Source: Ignelater luminosus
Taxonomy: Eukaryota; Arthropoda; Insecta; Coleoptera; Elateridae
DNA: 64,000 nucleotides
Reading direction: 5' to 3'
Assembly: GCA_011009095.1 (NCBI GenBank)
Contig: VTPC01090436.1
Span: forward strand, 1-64,000
Shown: positions 22,349-35,427 of the stretch, piece by piece
Numbering within the stretch: the stretch's first letter is position 1
Layout of the letters: the number at the start of each line of letters is the position of its first letter
Notes under the pieces: model-generated
The model's input: only the letters and a program-made list of their open reading frames with translations
Databases searched by the model: none
Told to the model about the DNA's origin: nothing
Program-made: the position numbers and the translations under genes

Positions 22349-25300
22349 ATGGCAGATGATATTGAGAATGTAAGAATAGAAAATTATTCATTTAAATTCT
22401 TTCAGATGTAATGTAAAAATACTTTTTCAGATTCCTTCAATAACAGTTAAAGAACCATTGGATTTGGTTAGATTAAGTTTAGATGAAAGAATCTACGTGA
22501 AAATGCGAAATGATAGGGAATTACGTGGAAGATTGCATGTATGTATAATGTAGTACAACGAAACAACAATAACAATAGAAGTGTAAATTTAATACAATTT
22601 ACATCAAGCTGCACTTACCATAACACAATGTATTTATCAAGCTCCTAAAACTTGCTTCTGACAATTTTTACTTTATACGTACAAGAAAAGAATGTTGACT
22701 TCAGGAGAATCATATCAAAATAGCAGCATAGTAAATGATTTTGGCAATTTTTTTTATTAATGATAATCATTGCTCTAATATGATCACGATTAAGAGTCCC
22801 TTAACATATTATTAACTTCCAATTCTATTTCTGCTTATATCCACAGTGGAAAGCTATCTTGTTATTATTTTAAATTATTAGTTGAAGATTTATTAACAAC
22901 AAATCATGTTTCTAAGCCTGTTGGTAACTGATAATTTTGAGAATTAGTGTTCATGATACATAGGTGGGCTATTTAAGTGACTTACGCAGAATATTTTGAT
23001 TATCTTCTTATCTTTGATTCCTCCAAGAGATTATTTAGATAAAAATGTATCAGAGGTGGCTGGCTTTCTTTTGTTACAGGTAAATTTTTTATTCAAAGCC
23101 TCCTATCAAAGATATGGTCTGAAATTAAAGAATTCTCAAATCTTTGAATTCCTGTGACTAGTTTTTACAGATGGAGAAAGAGTTTCTGAATAAAAGTTGA
23201 TTACATAATAGAGGAGAATAAAGTCATCAACTTGAAGTACAAATACTACTTGCAACTGTTCTAACATTGGAGCTTCTGCAGCCAAGCAAATTTTACTGAT
23301 TTAGATCTGATGGCTCCAAACAAATACATACCATATAGAAACTTTCAAGGTGTACACTGAGAAAGCGATAAGAACACACAGAAGGGAATAATTTACTTAC
23401 ATGGGATTAATGGTAACAAAATGCACATAACTACATTATTGGACTAGGCAAACTGTTGCAGCACTAACAATAAGTACTACCAGTCTGTAGCAGCATGTCT
23501 TGTCTCCCCTAATGTTAAGTATTATTTCCTTCTATATAATCATACACTTTTCTCGATGTCCACCTTGCAAATGCGCAGGAGGTATAGCAAGATCAGTATT
23601 ATCATTTTATCTTGAAATTGCTTCTTTTGACACTATTCAACTGCTTATTTACAAGTTTTGTAGAAGATATCCTTAATTTGTTAATTTCTTCTAAACAAAA
23701 TAGCTGCATTTGGTTTTAAGATATTTGCAAAAACCTTAAATCTTTTGTCTTATTAGCTTTAGTAGTTTTTATATTACAGTTTTCACACTTACGAATTATT
23801 AAGACGCTTTTTAAAGTTGAACATGACAATGTAGTTCTCGAGTTACATTTACTAACTTCTATTTTTCTTATGTATTGTATTTTCAATCTGCGCACCAACT
23901 ACCGAAGTCATATGGCCCCGTGAGTTCAACTCCAGACTTGAAGAATTTCTTCTATGTTTGAACTCACGTCCATCCAGTATGGCTTTGTCCTGTTTGTGCC
24001 ATTTACAATTACACTATGAAAAATGTATGTGTGGCAAGACTCATTACTGTTACATCATCTGGACGAATATTTTTCTCATGGTCGCTATTCTTAATTAGAG
24101 GCTGCTTGGTAATTATTAGTGCTTTAAGATTTGCAAGAATTTAGCCAATAAGTTTAATAATCAAGTAAGCATTGATCAAAATTATTCATTTGTTAATTGA
24201 AATAATAAACCAAGTAATGAAACATACTTCATGGCATACTAGACAAAAACTCAATTTTAACTATTTTTATTAACAAATTGAGTTTGGGTGATATGAGATA
24301 CCTAATGTTATACATTGTTGAAATCTTCATTAAATTCTCTATCGAACCATGGCAAAATCCATTTTAATGGCCATAAGAAAAGATGAAGCTAATGATGGTT
24401 CTGAAAAACTAAAACATGGCATGAAAATTTTAAAAGTTCAAGATATCAGAAACAGAAAAGTGTCTGTAAAAAGTTTTTAGTGATTTTAGAAATTCTCAGT
24501 AATAAGAAATTCAGAAAACAAAAATTGAGAAATTCTGTTTTTCAATGTTATTTTAAAAACAAACTGAGATTGACTTCCTTTTTAGTTTATTATTTTTTAT
24601 AAAATACGCAACTTTTCCCGAATTTAATCGACCCTGTATCTTTTAGTTTCTGAGATCGCTTGTTGATCATGCCTACGTTAGACACACTGTATTTCAGATG
24701 TAAAAAATATTTGGCCTACCCTAATGTAGTATGTTTTACCATCAAATAATTGCTAAAAATATCCACGAGCCAGCGAAAGCATTACGTTTGACAGGGATTT
24801 TTGTAGTGCTTAAAAGTAAGCGATTCTCGTCCATTTTTATAAAAATGATAACTTCAAAATCGAAAACAGGTTAACCATACAACTGATTACAAATTAACAA
24901 ATTAAGGTTAAGATTAGGATTTCAATTTAACAACACCAAGTTTGACTGCACCTTTTGCATGATAAACTTTGGTATTAATCGATGATGTAAGACTGAATAA
25001 CCACACGCAACCAGTGCTTAAAACTCAAAATGTCAATCGAAAAGGTCCTTTGATATCTATTAGTTGGTAGTGCTTTTCTTGACAAAAATAAATTAATGGA
25101 AAATTGGTACATGTAAATGCTTTTACAATAACAGGGTATCCAGCACTTTTGTATTTCAAAATTTCCTGAATTTTTCTAGGCTTACCAAGTATGTGAGAGC
25201 AACAAAAAACCAAGTCAAAGATACCCTTTTCAAATGTCAATCATTTTGACTATTGAATACTCCCATTCACCATTTTCATTCTTGATACCATTACGAAAAT

Positions 25301-26615
25301 AAGGTTCTAATATGAAAATTTTATGTTCCTCTGTTAACATTTTTAAATTCACAAAGTTTTGTAAGTTAATTAATTTTATTTTACTGTAATCACTTAAAAT
25401 ATAACCTAAATAAAATTGAAATGTCACTTGTATTATTTTAATAGCTTTTGTTTTACTTTTTTATTAATATGAAACTATCAAAGACAAGAAATTTAGAATC
25501 CATGGGTATCTTTGATTTGGTTTTTGTTGCTCTCACAGTATAAATCAATAAATTAGAAAAAAAAGTTAATTTGAATATACTTTGAAGCAGTACCTAAATG
25601 ACTTGAACATAAACATTTAGAACATTTTTCAAACTTTTTTTGTTGTATAACCTATGGTAGAACCTACTAGAACTTTTAGTATTATCAGAAAATAGAAGTA
25701 TGGTATTCCAAAAGATATAATACGTTTATGACTTAATTGCTACTTAGCTACAGTAAATTTTACAAGTTCATCACAGCCAGGTGTCATAAATCCGCTTACC
25801 TGTGAAGATCTTTTCTAACATTGACAGAGGGTCATATTGAGATAAGTTTTATTTTTGTAAATACTTTTAAACTAAAATGTTAGAAATATAAATTATTTCA
25901 ATACTGTCCTTGGTTTACCCAATCGTCTGTGACATGTGCGACTGCTTGTATTTGTTGATTTTTATGAGGGACCCACTGTGAAATACTTACGAAGTCAAAG
26001 TCATAAACGCACCATATCTTTTGGAATACTATAAAGGCTACATTGCCATTTAAAAAAAAAAAGATATCTTTACTTTTTCTAATATGGCTAAAAAACTACG
26101 AATACCAATTCAAAAGCTGTAGTGTTGTTTAGATCTAATCACTATAGGTACATACCCCAGAAATTTTCCAAAAAACTTTTATTGGCAATTTTATTTCCAA
26201 CATTTCGTATAAAAGGACTGTGAGTATAAAGTAACACATAAAATATACATTTTAACGTTGCAATCACCTTCCAGCATTCATTTGTTTTGAAGCAATGATG
26301 TCATCACCAATTTGTTTAAATGGAAACCAGCTGATTTTTTCATGATTTTGATAGATAGGAAATTGTTTTGAGCGTTATAATAATGTGTAGTTTATCACTT
26401 TGTAGTAACAATATTGCATTTTAATTTTTTTTTCACAGGCTTATGACCAGCATATGAATATGGTTCTTAGTGATGCCGAAGAGACCATTACTACTGTAGA
26501 AATTGATGAAGAAACATACGAAGAAGTATATCGCACTACTAAACGTAACATTGCTATGTTATTTGTAAGAGGCGATGGAGTCATTTTAGTATCTCCTCCG
26601 ATTCGTACTGCATAA
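22349..26615 (+). CDS. LSm3: U6 snRNA-associated Sm-like protein LSm3
   Basis: Exons 22349-22369, 22431-22538 and 26439-26615 join in phase to 101 residues, the normal LSm3 length. The Sm1 motif is seen in [20 protein letters not shown] and [17 protein letters not shown]; the Sm2 region has [19 protein letters not shown]. LSm3 sits in both the nuclear LSm2-8 ring on the U6 snRNA 3' end (splicing) and the cytoplasmic LSm1-7 ring (decapping and mRNA decay). The 3.9-kb second intron carries several inverted repeats. A polyadenylation hexamer AATAAA lies at 26664, about 50 bp after the stop. All residues expected of a working gene are present. Confidence 0.96.
25193..25536. repeat. Inverted repeat in the LSm3 intron
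   Basis: 33-34-bp arms, 25193-25226 and 25504-25536, share GTGAGAGCAACAAAAA and CAAAGATACCC in opposite orientation. Between them the minus strand (around 25250-25340) reads [17 protein letters not shown], which resembles the N-terminal helix-turn-helix region of some insect transposon proteins; this family assignment is tentative. Confidence 0.6.
25706..26026. repeat. Second inverted repeat in the LSm3 intron
   Basis: 29-bp arms, 25706-25734 and 25998-26026, are inverted copies (TTCCAAAAGATAT and ATATCTTTTGGAA) about 260 bp apart. The middle is non-coding. Confidence 0.6.
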
Positions 26616-27895
26616 GTTAGTTTGAGGACAAAATGTTAATTTTGTTTTGTAATATTTTTAAGTAATAAAACTTTTTGGTTATGAAATTTATTTTAATGAA
26701 ACAAAAACAGACATAATGTATATACTGAATTTATTTATTCCCATTAAATATGACTTGTGAACTAGTCAATCAAATAATAAGGTACACTATATACTATTAA
26801 TTATTAAATATATTAGGTACAATTATACAATTAGACCAAGGGCTTTAGTGGGGAGGGCTATTTCCACATTTTATATGTATGTTGCTTGCTTACACATCCT
26901 AAGAATAATGCTTATATAAAAGCGTTATATTACATATACTTCTTTGCAAATAAATAATATTTTTCTTATTATAGTCAATTCCATATCCACACAAGTTACA
27001 AGTTTGCCCCACTGACAGTCCTTTACTATATAGCCTAAAAATTTGTGAGCTTACAAGTAATAAAGTTCCATTTATAGCGTATTTTTTTCTTATATTAAAT
27101 GTGTGAAATGCAAAGCGTACAGACATACAAACTGCTATAGAAAAGTATAAACGCTTTTGCACAAGTAAAATAAAAATGGCATACATCTAAATTGCTTCAT
27201 AATACTGCATATCGAGGGATGTTTATGTTGAGACAATTAGGTAGTACACATGGTCAAGTGTATTACATAGTACTTAAGTTCTTGTCAAGAGTTGAGTATT
27301 GCAGGGGTTATTTTGCATTAGTACATTATTACCTAATTTTGATCGGACATTTTACTGTTAATTTGATGATGTTATGGCATGAAAAGTAATTTAATAACAT
27401 CAAACTATTTATAAAATTAGTATGTAAAAAAAAATTGTTACAGTTTTAAAACTGACATTAGAGAAATTTCTCTTCCCTTTAATAAATATGTTTTGGAAAA
27501 AAAAAAGATCATACAAGTAGTTGAACTTTATGAAGATAAAAAACAAACTTTTGAACTACATCTGTTGAACATCAGTGCCTCATAAAAAACAATATGTCTT
27601 TTAATAGAGTGCAGTGAATATAAAAGTAACTTCCAATTCTTCATAATCAGGTTCTGGATTCATTTCTATCTTTTTTTCTATTTGGTGAAGTTTTAAATAT
27701 TCCATGGTTTATTAAAGAAAGAAAAGTATTTTTTGTGCTTCACTTTAAAAATGTCCAGAAAATATGTATATTATATACACAGATACTGTTGAGACTTCAT
27801 TTCTATTCTTTATACTGTTGTAGCTCACCTTAAATGCCAGAACTGTACATTCGTTGCTAATAAATTTGGCTAGCTGTGCTAGCCTTTCGTTGATG
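26616..27895. other. 3' flanks of convergent LSm3 and SCAR genes
   Basis: Contains the LSm3 3' end with its AATAAA and presumably the SCAR 3' UTR on the other strand. No further gene is visible among the short open frames. Confidence 0.5.
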
Positions 27896-29518
27896 TCACG
27901 CAGATGTTTCATTTTCACCCCATCCTTCACTATCACATTCTGATTCACTAGCCGAATCGGAATCGCTAAATTCTACTGCTACTCGTCGAGCTAAAATGCT
28001 TGCAACGTCATGCAATCCATTCCCTCTTTCTACTTCTTTCTGTTCAATCTTCTCTACTTTACGTAATTTTATTCCGTCTCTAATTGCTTTAAGCAAATCA
28101 TTACGAGGATCTACCATAGGAGGTGGTCCTTGTTTAGAAATAGGACGATCTTTAATAGGTGTCAATTTTGGAGGCGAAGAGCTCATAATTTTTGAAAGAT
28201 CTCCATTTATAAGCGGTGGACTTGTTGGACCATTTGTAACTAATGGCATAGGTGGAGGTGGTGGTGGTGGTGGAGCCTGCACCGGAGTAGCTTGCTTAGG
28301 TGGAGAACCTTGTTTTGGTACTGGTGGAGGTGGTGGAAGATCTTGTGAAGGTTCTGGTGTATTTTGATGTGAATGGGGGCTGTTGGAACGTGAATTGCTT
28401 TGTTGTCGAGATAAAATGTGGGCTGCGATACCATTAGGTGGTGAAACTGCCGTCTCTGGCGGCGGAGGTGGTGGTGGTAAAGCATCACGACCTGTAGACA
28501 TACTTCTACCCCTTGTGGGAGTATTTGCTGTTGGTGTAGATGTATTACTAGGAGGTGCTGGTGGAGGTTGGCTTGGTCTAATTTTACCACCACGTGTAGG
28601 AGTACTAGTTTGATAATATTGTTCAGTATTTGGAACGTGCTGTGATGTATTATATAAACCTTGTTGATAAGGATTTTCATCATATGGGGGATAAATTGGT
28701 GACTGCATTCCATCTGGTGTTTCATGTTGATATGAACGACGCAATTCTATGGAATTAGGTCGCGGAGGTCTTCTGTCCATTACCACATTTTCTTCATAAT
28801 GTTGTTGCTGCTGCTGTTGTTGCTGCACTGGTGTACTGTATTGAATATTTTGAGGCATAATATATTCCCCATGACCAACAGCGATTTGTCTTTGACGCTC
28901 TCGTGTATTATGAGGTTGTCGTACTCTCTTTTTATGTCTCCCTCCTTGTCCTCCTTCCGTACGTGGTCTATGAGGCTTCTTTCCTTTATCGTGCATCATT
29001 CTTTCTGTGTCTTTCAACATTTCTTGACGCCACAATTCAAAGAAGTAGTTAGGATCTGTATAAAACTTCAAGCCATCTTTACCATCATCCCTATAACAAT
29101 TTAATTTATCTAATGGTGGCGGTCGATCGCAAGATTGATACGTTTCCAACATCGCAGTAGGCATAGTGGCTCTGGAGAATATTTGTTGGTCGAAAACAAT
29201 TGCACTTTTAAAAGCTTTTCGCATATGAATATCTTGAAGAGAAACTTCTTCACCAGTGCTATCTAACTGGGTAACTTTGATTGCTAATCGATCTATTCTA
29301 GCCTGCAATGAATTAGACCTATCATATAATTGTTGGGCATCTCGAGCCAGCTCTCCAAATATATCTTCTGCATGCCTCGACAGTGATGACAATTGACGTA
29401 CTGTATTAGCCAATGTGCCATTAGTTACAGCTTCTAATTCTGAAGGTAATGGAAAATCATCTGGAAGTGTTCCCCTCGATACATGCACTGGTTCAATTAC
29501 TCGTTTTGGGAGCGGCAT
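27896..29518 (-). CDS. SCAR: SCAR/WAVE actin-nucleation-promoting factor (WASF family)
   Basis: A single open exon of 540 codons. The start is the ATG at 29518, giving MPLPKRVIEPVHVSRG, the usual WAVE N-terminus. In order: the SCAR homology domain (LPSELEAVTNGTLANT, SLQARIDRLAIKVTQLDS, YTDPNYFFELWRQEM), a basic segment (GGRHKKRVRQPHNTRERQRQ), a glutamine run, a long proline-rich region with PPPPPPP tracts, a WH2 motif (RNDLLKAIRDGIKLRKVE), and central-acidic sequences (VASILARRVAVEFSDSDS to GWGENETSA). The WH2-CA end binds actin monomers and Arp2/3; the N-terminal domain sits in the WAVE regulatory complex with Sra1, Nap1, Abi and HSPC300, downstream of Rac. A splice acceptor about 70 bp upstream (5' UTR exon from about 29587) shows that the first exon is non-coding and further upstream. 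Confidence 0.97.
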   Translation of the reverse strand: MPLPKRVIEPVHVSRGTLPDDFPLPSELEAVTNGTLANTVRQLSSLSRHAEDIFGELARDAQQLYDRSNSLQARIDRLAIKVTQLDSTGEEVSLQDIHMRKAFKSAIVFDQQIFSRATMPTAMLETYQSCDRPPPLDKLNCYRDDGKDGLKFYTDPNYFFELWRQEMLKDTERMMHDKGKKPHRPRTEGGQGGRHKKRVRQPHNTRERQRQIAVGHGEYIMPQNIQYSTPVQQQQQQQQHYEENVVMDRRPPRPNSIELRRSYQHETPDGMQSPIYPPYDENPYQQGLYNTSQHVPNTEQYYQTSTPTRGGKIRPSQPPPAPPSNTSTPTANTPTRGRSMSTGRDALPPPPPPPETAVSPPNGIAAHILSRQQSNSRSNSPHSHQNTPEPSQDLPPPPPVPKQGSPPKQATPVQAPPPPPPPPMPLVTNGPTSPPLINGDLSKIMSSSPPKLTPIKDRPISKQGPPPMVDPRNDLLKAIRDGIKLRKVEKIEQKEVERGNGLHDVASILARRVAVEFSDSDSASESECDSEGWGENETSA

Positions 29519-29587
29519 CTTCAAAACACTTTAAATAACACCTTTGATGCTTTACTTATATTGGCCGAGCCTAATAAAATTCTGAAT

Positions 29588-30961
29588 CTGAAAAAAATAC
29601 GTAAAAATTAATATTTATATCAATAAAATACATATTTCCTTTCTAGCTTTATATGTTCGTAACGCACAAAACTTATCAATTAAATTTTGGGGGATAGGGG
29701 CCTGATAAAAAGGAAATGATGACTAAAAGGGAAATCAAATATGCTCAGGTTTAACTTTCCTCATCTCTCATACAGGAAACAGATAATTCGTGAATAATAA
29801 TACAAGTCTGTAGAAATTTAGGATTTTCAGTTAAATTAACAGCATACCATTTCATTAAGCAGAATGCTGCATGCAATTAATTGCTACAGTTTATTACATA
29901 AACATAACAAAGTGGTAGTGAATGTACTAACGTAAGAATGTTAAACTCAAGGACTCCCCAATCATCAGTAATTGACTTTCACATCACACTTTTCTATATT
30001 AATTTATATTCTGCTCGTTTTCTGTTTAATTTAGAGGAAGATTTTGTTATGACTAACACTTTATTAGTACTGAAATAGATAATTGGATAAACACTTCCTT
30101 ATCTAATCTCAAATAAATAGTCCCAAATTGATTTTAGTTGGACCAATTTATAAATGAATTTTTGCTCACAAATATAATATATACCGACGAGTGTTTTAAA
30201 TGAGATCAAATACAATTCGCACCGTTCTCAAATGTCATTCGTCCCAAATGTCATAGGAAAGGCCAACAAACTCTTTTAATAATATGAATAATTTGCCATG
30301 GCGAAAGTACACACCTCCTTCCAGATTTTCATCTTCATTCTGTTTTATAAATGTATACACAGCACCATATAAACAAATATTATAAAAGACGCTTTTATAA
30401 TTACAAAAACCGGTAGCAGTTTTCATGAAAATGCAAATAATGGCGAAAACGGTATCTATCTACACCCAAATATGAACTCGCGAGGAATCACCAACAGTCT
30501 AGCCAAACGCGAAAATCTATACGCGAGGAAAATATGTGTCTTCAATGTTACCACAACATAAATGTATGAATAAAATTTATAAAGTTTTTAAAAAAATATT
30601 TTGCTCATTTTACATTAGCAATTATTTTGAAACGTATAATGTCAACAACAGAATTCATATAAGCCATAATTTATGTTACAATTAGATTATAATTATAATT
30701 TACAACACTTTTAACAACTTGCAGTTCTAAATTGTACCTATAGTCCCGTATTAGTATTATGATGGATTGCTTTGCCTAGAGTCCACAAATAATAAGACCG
30801 CACACAAAAATTTAAAAATATAGTTTAGGTCTTTAAATTTAAACAGGCGTGAATAATGTAATAATTTATGTAAATCTATGAATGTATTCGCTTTTTAGAT
30901 TTTATTTATAAGAATTACACAAATGTATTCCGCTTTTTAATTATTTTTTTAAATAATTTTA
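29588..30961. other. Probable 5' UTR intron and promoter side of SCAR
   Basis: No coding sequence is recognised. A more CpG-rich patch at about 30468-30540 (several CGCGAG words) would suit the untranslated first exon or promoter of SCAR, but no transcription start can be fixed. Confidence 0.35.
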
Positions 30962-31650
30962 AGCCCTGGTCACATTATCAAATGATTTGATCAAACTTGC
31001 CTGTCAGTTTAGACTGATGACGTCAAAACTGACAAACTGGGTGGTCACACTATAAATAAAATAGTTTGGTCAAACTGTGAGGTTAGGTAGCCGTATTTGC
31101 GTTGGTATTTACAAAAATTCTGCGTGTTTTTTAAATTTTGTAAAGTTATAATCTTAAATTAATTTATTATTTGTTGTTTTCTTATTTCTTATTCATTACT
31201 GACCACAAAAAACTGTAATAATTATATTTTTACTATAAATAATTTTTAGAATAATAATTAAAGTAGTTATTATTTTTTAATAATATAATAATTCATTTTA
31301 ATATCTGTGTATACAAACATACACCAGCAGATGAATTGGTATTGTTTTGTAAAAATGAACAAAAAAAAGCGGTAGTAGCTGTTTCAACATTATTAGGATT
31401 AGTATTGAAGCAGAATGAAAATAAACGAAAAGCAAAACAAACACGAATAACCCGCTATAACCTTCTTGGCTTCGCGCCTGCTTTACTATTTTCAAATTTA
31501 GCCAATCACGTAAGCCATCGCATCAAACTGACTGATGGATTTAGAAACGCCTCTAAAACTTAGAAAATTTGACCGTACTAACGGTATGACATCATTGTTT
31601 CAGACTGATAGTCAAGTTTGATCAAACTGACTGATAGTGTAACATGGGTT
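30962..31650. mobile_element. Harbinger-like non-autonomous element with TTA duplication
   Basis: Terminal inverted repeats begin AGCCCTGGTCACA (left) and, read inward from the right end, AACCCATGTTACA. They stay similar for about 65 bp including TTTGATCAAACTTG. Both sides carry TTA (30959-30961, 31651-31653), as expected of PIF/Harbinger insertions. A short plus-strand frame (31336-31563) has no recognised nuclease motif. Confidence 0.7.
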
Positions 31651-32283
31651 TTAGATTTGCTCTGAATTAGATTATACACTACAACGAATCTGGTAACGTT
31701 TTAAGCCGATATTTACTATGTTATTTACACATGCACCCATTTAAATTCTAAACTGCACGTTTATTCCACTGGTTTATTCTACTAAAAAAAGGTTTTATAC
31801 ACAATTGTTTTCCGTCAGATTTATACTTCGAGTAACGACCGTCAAAGCTGAGCTAAGTTGCGCTCTCTCCTAAATTCTAATAGTATATTTCGATACAAAC
31901 GCTGCAAAAAAGGGTGGGCGCCTGAAAGGTGACAGCGCACATGTATCAAACATAATTGTTTGTAATCGTTACACTGAATGACAAAGAACATTAATTTACT
32001 ATCAATATTTAGGTTAACTCTGACAGATCTCAGTTAAATTGAGACTTTTGAAAGCGCTACAGATAGGAAACGCGTCGTGGATTCTAGACACCCATAGTAT
32101 TTTACTCTAATATACATAGTATTTATGTATTACTAGATGAGGCCCGGGGCGGACCGTCCCTTCCCCCCCCCCCAGGTACACCACTGTGTAAATATGTACA
32201 AACGACAATGATGTTTATACTTAATAATTGAAACCGCTACTTTCATATCAGTGAGCTAATTAAAAGGAAATTAGACACCGTGT

Positions 32284-32455
32284 GATGTAGTACGAAAAAG
32301 AAGTCCTGTCCGAATCACTACGAAAATGTAGTCCGTCCGGTGCAGTACAAGAAAGCCGCGGTTCGATGCAGTACGAAAACAAACTCGGTCCGAATGAGTA
32401 CGAAAATGTAGCCCGTCTGGTGCAGTACGAAAATCATCTCGGTCCGGTGCGGTAT
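32284..32455. repeat. Minisatellite of about 27-bp units
   Basis: Six head-to-tail units of 26-28 bp, each built on GnnGTAGTACGAAAA or GGTGCAGTACGAAAA followed by a CTCGGTCC or CCGTCC block. Alternating unit types hint at a higher-order period near 54 bp. It is preceded by a GC-rich patch with a C10 run at 32164. Confidence 0.75.
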
Positions 32456-32476
32456 TGATTACATTAGATTAGATAA

Positions 32477-32774
32477 TAGTTATTTACGCAATAAATGGAA
32501 TACACACATTATTATAGCAAGAACATGGAAATTGCGCAAACAAGGGCGTTAGCCCGAGTTTTGCGTAACCATATGAGTGCGATAATAATGTATCCCACGA
32601 ATTGTGTACAAAATTTTATGTAGAACCGTTGAATTTTTTGCAAATGAAACCATTTTTGCTGATCTCAATCATGGACTAACTACTTTCGATCAAGATTTTG
32701 TGAATATTAATTCAAAGTAACAAATGAATCTCATTGTTCAAAATGATAGCAACGCACTTAGCAACAGTGTAAAC
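32477..32774. repeat. Dispersed repeat family R1, copy 2 (3'-truncated)
   Basis: Begins AGTTATTTACGCAATAAATG, continues colinear with copies at 15779 and 52557, and stops after GCAACAGTGTAAAC, lacking the GCACGCGTGCGG part. Confidence 0.75.
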
Positions 32775-33640
32775 ATACATATTGGAGTTCTTCCACTCTT
32801 CCCTTGTAGATGTGAGCGAGTGGTGAATTTGAATATACATTAATGCGCCCATCTTTCCAAGTACTGACCGCGCTCAACCCGACTTCAGTCTGAAAACCAG
32901 CAAACCGGCTTTTGATGTAGTGTACTTACCTGCTCGCTTTAACAAAAACTTAAAAAGAATTAATTCAAGAGAGGTACGTACAATTACAAACAGTTGTTTG
33001 TCAGTTTTAAAGTTAAATGTTCGGACAATTTCCCATTGACTGCTGCACAATAAACTAAGCGATCATAGAATTCTCTTCACATTTTGGCCGGCACTATGGG
33101 TATTGACGATTTGCACGGAGTGGACGACATGTATTGGGAATTAAAATACTAGTGTAATAGTGAAGAACATTGTTGCAACACCAGTGAATCATAAGATCTG
33201 GAGATTTATCGTTAACTTTGAACTATATTGTTTACTATTAAATCATAAAATTCAACGTCATCTGCTGGTTGATAAAAATTGCGAGTTACACCAATTTACC
33301 TTATCAGATTTCTTTAAATCACTGTGTAATTTGCTAATTCTTTTTTATTAAAATGAAAGTTTATTACCAACCAACATATTAACAAAACTTTTCTTGAACA
33401 TATTGTAAGATCTAAATCTAAATAAATTCACAAACACATGCTATTTTCCGATGAAGCGGAATCAAATGTACCAACCCATATAGATTCCAAAGGAGTTGAG
33501 ATGTTATTTGTACGTCTTTGGTGGTATTTCCATTGTCAATTTCGGTTGGTGTGGTACTCACACTCTACAGTTTTATCCTTTCATCGCTGTCATTTTCTGC
33601 GGTAAATGTAATTCTGCCTCTATTGTTTCGATATAGTATA

Positions 33641-34547
33641 CCGGGTGTTCCATTTAACTTGAGACAACTAAATATCTCAAGAAATAAGCATTGTACGAAA
33701 AAAATGTTTCAAATAAACCTTTAATAGTATCAAAGGGGACATCTGCCCCCCACTGCCCCCTGGGGATGAGGCGGGGAGCAACTTTGAAATTTCAAATAGG
33801 AACCCTCATTTTTTATTGCAGATTCGGATTCCTTAAAAGAGAATGCGTAAGTTCTGTTTAAAACATTTTTTTCGAATCTTGATAGATGGTGCTGTAATCA
33901 GTGAAAATTAGTTTTCGCCATTTTCTTGAAGAAAAATCAACCGCTTTTGTGCATAACGATTCTAAAATTATTGTCGATTGAAAAGCAGTGTCTCTGATCG
34001 ACCATGGGTTTTGCATGATCGTAGATGGTGTTGCAATCGACAAAAATTAAGTGACCTTTCTTTTCTGTAAGTATGTAGGTAGAGTAGGTATTGCTCACAC
34101 ACAATTAAACCTATGCGACGGCTTCTCTCTATGGTACGTCCCCACAGTACTTCAGGGACGATACATTGAACTGAAATTTACTTTTTTTAAATTTTAGTTA
34201 TTGAAGAATTGTTCTGACTTAATTTATTTCACTTATTTTGTTTCCCTTTTTGAGATTACTTTACTTTCATTTTATCTTCTTTCCAACTTGTTTTGGTTTT
34301 GCATGCTCGGACATCAGAGACACTGCTTTTCAATCGACAATAATCTTAGAATCGTTATGCATAAAAGCAGTAGATTTCTTTTCAAGAAAATGGCGAAAAC
34401 TAATTTTTCACTGATTACAGCGCCATGTATCACGATTCGAAAAAAATGTTTGGAACAGAACTTACGCATGCTTTTTCAAGGAATCTGAATCTGCAATAAA
34501 AAATGAGGGTTCCCTTTTGAAATTTCAAAGTTGCTCCCCGCCTCATC
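33641..34547. repeat. Foldback element with about 240-bp inverted arms
   Basis: Arms 33765-34003 and 34307-34547 are inverted copies, for example GATGAGGCGGGGAGCAAC at the left edge and GTTGCTCCCCGCCTCATC at the right, with AAGCAGTGTCTCTGAT at the inner edge. The left side continues outward to CCGGGTGTTCCATTTAACTT after TA at 33639; a matching outer right end was not found, so that side is truncated. Confidence 0.75.
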
Positions 34548-35041
34548 GAATCAACAAAACTAAATGGATGGGTGCATTTTCATGTCTTTCTTGATTAATT
34601 TCACTACTTTTTTCTTATGGTGGAGACATTCGAGCTTGACTGTCCATGACTGTCCTTGGCAGCTTCCACAAATTGATGAGCACTGAAGTCCGGTCTTTCT
34701 ACAATTGCAAGCATGTTTGTAAATTTGCAGATTTGAAGTACAAACTTTTATGGAGCAGGATTATTAAATGCAGTAATTGCAATCAGACCATGAATAGAAG
34801 TTTTCCAAATTCAATCTTGCGTATTCTTTTGGTTATTACACCATTTTTGAACCTGATATTAGGTTCTCAATGAGTACTGAGTACGCTGTTACTTCCGTTG
34901 TTGGTAGTGATGGGAGATTGCAAGCATTCTCATCGAGAATCTCGCAGAAATCTTTGGCCTGCTGACCAGCCACGACTAATAGAAAAATACGGTCGGTGGA
35001 TTTGGTCTCCAACCATTCAGTAGCGTATACATCAGCTTAGT

Positions 35042-35427
35042 CACATTTTGTACCTTACATAATCAGTTGGATCACTCAGAGCAGTTCTTTTGATCTTTCG
35101 TGTTCCTGGTTTTCGGTCTGCGTACGCTAAACTGTAGACCGCGCGCTTGTAGGGGAGGTTATATATGCAGTTGATATTCAAATTTCACAACTAATGTAAC
35201 TTACCAACACTGAACAATTTCACTAATTCACTTACAGAATATCAAGTTGATTTCGCTTAAATAATACAAGCTTTTATGAGATTATTTCTTTGAAGGTTAA
35301 GGTTAGGTTTTTATCCCTCTACTTCTGGACAGAAAATAGTGCTCTGCGCATAGACCGCGAGTTTCTCGAAGTGGAATATAAAATGTAGAGGAAGTGATCC
35401 AACTAATTCTGTAAGGTATAAACTGTG
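35042..35427. repeat. Foldback repeat
   Basis: Inverted arms of about 35 bp: TACCTTACATAATCAGTTGG near 35051 pairs with CCAACTAATTCTGTAAGGTA near 35399. GACCGCGCGC and GACCGCGAG words lie inside. Non-coding. Confidence 0.6.

Noticed and set aside
28240-28725. Long minus-strand open frame rich in H and L inside SCAR, and plus-strand glycine-rich frames at 27996-28613
   Set aside because: Shadow frames of the proline- and glutamine-rich part of SCAR; no independent motifs.
32284-32455. Spaced repeats considered as a CRISPR array
   Set aside because: Units are contiguous and diverged without unique spacers, and the genome is animal; a minisatellite fits.
35260-35330. GGTTAAGGTTAGGTT words resembling the insect telomere repeat
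   Set aside because: Only one or two degenerate units, also scattered elsewhere; not a telomeric array.
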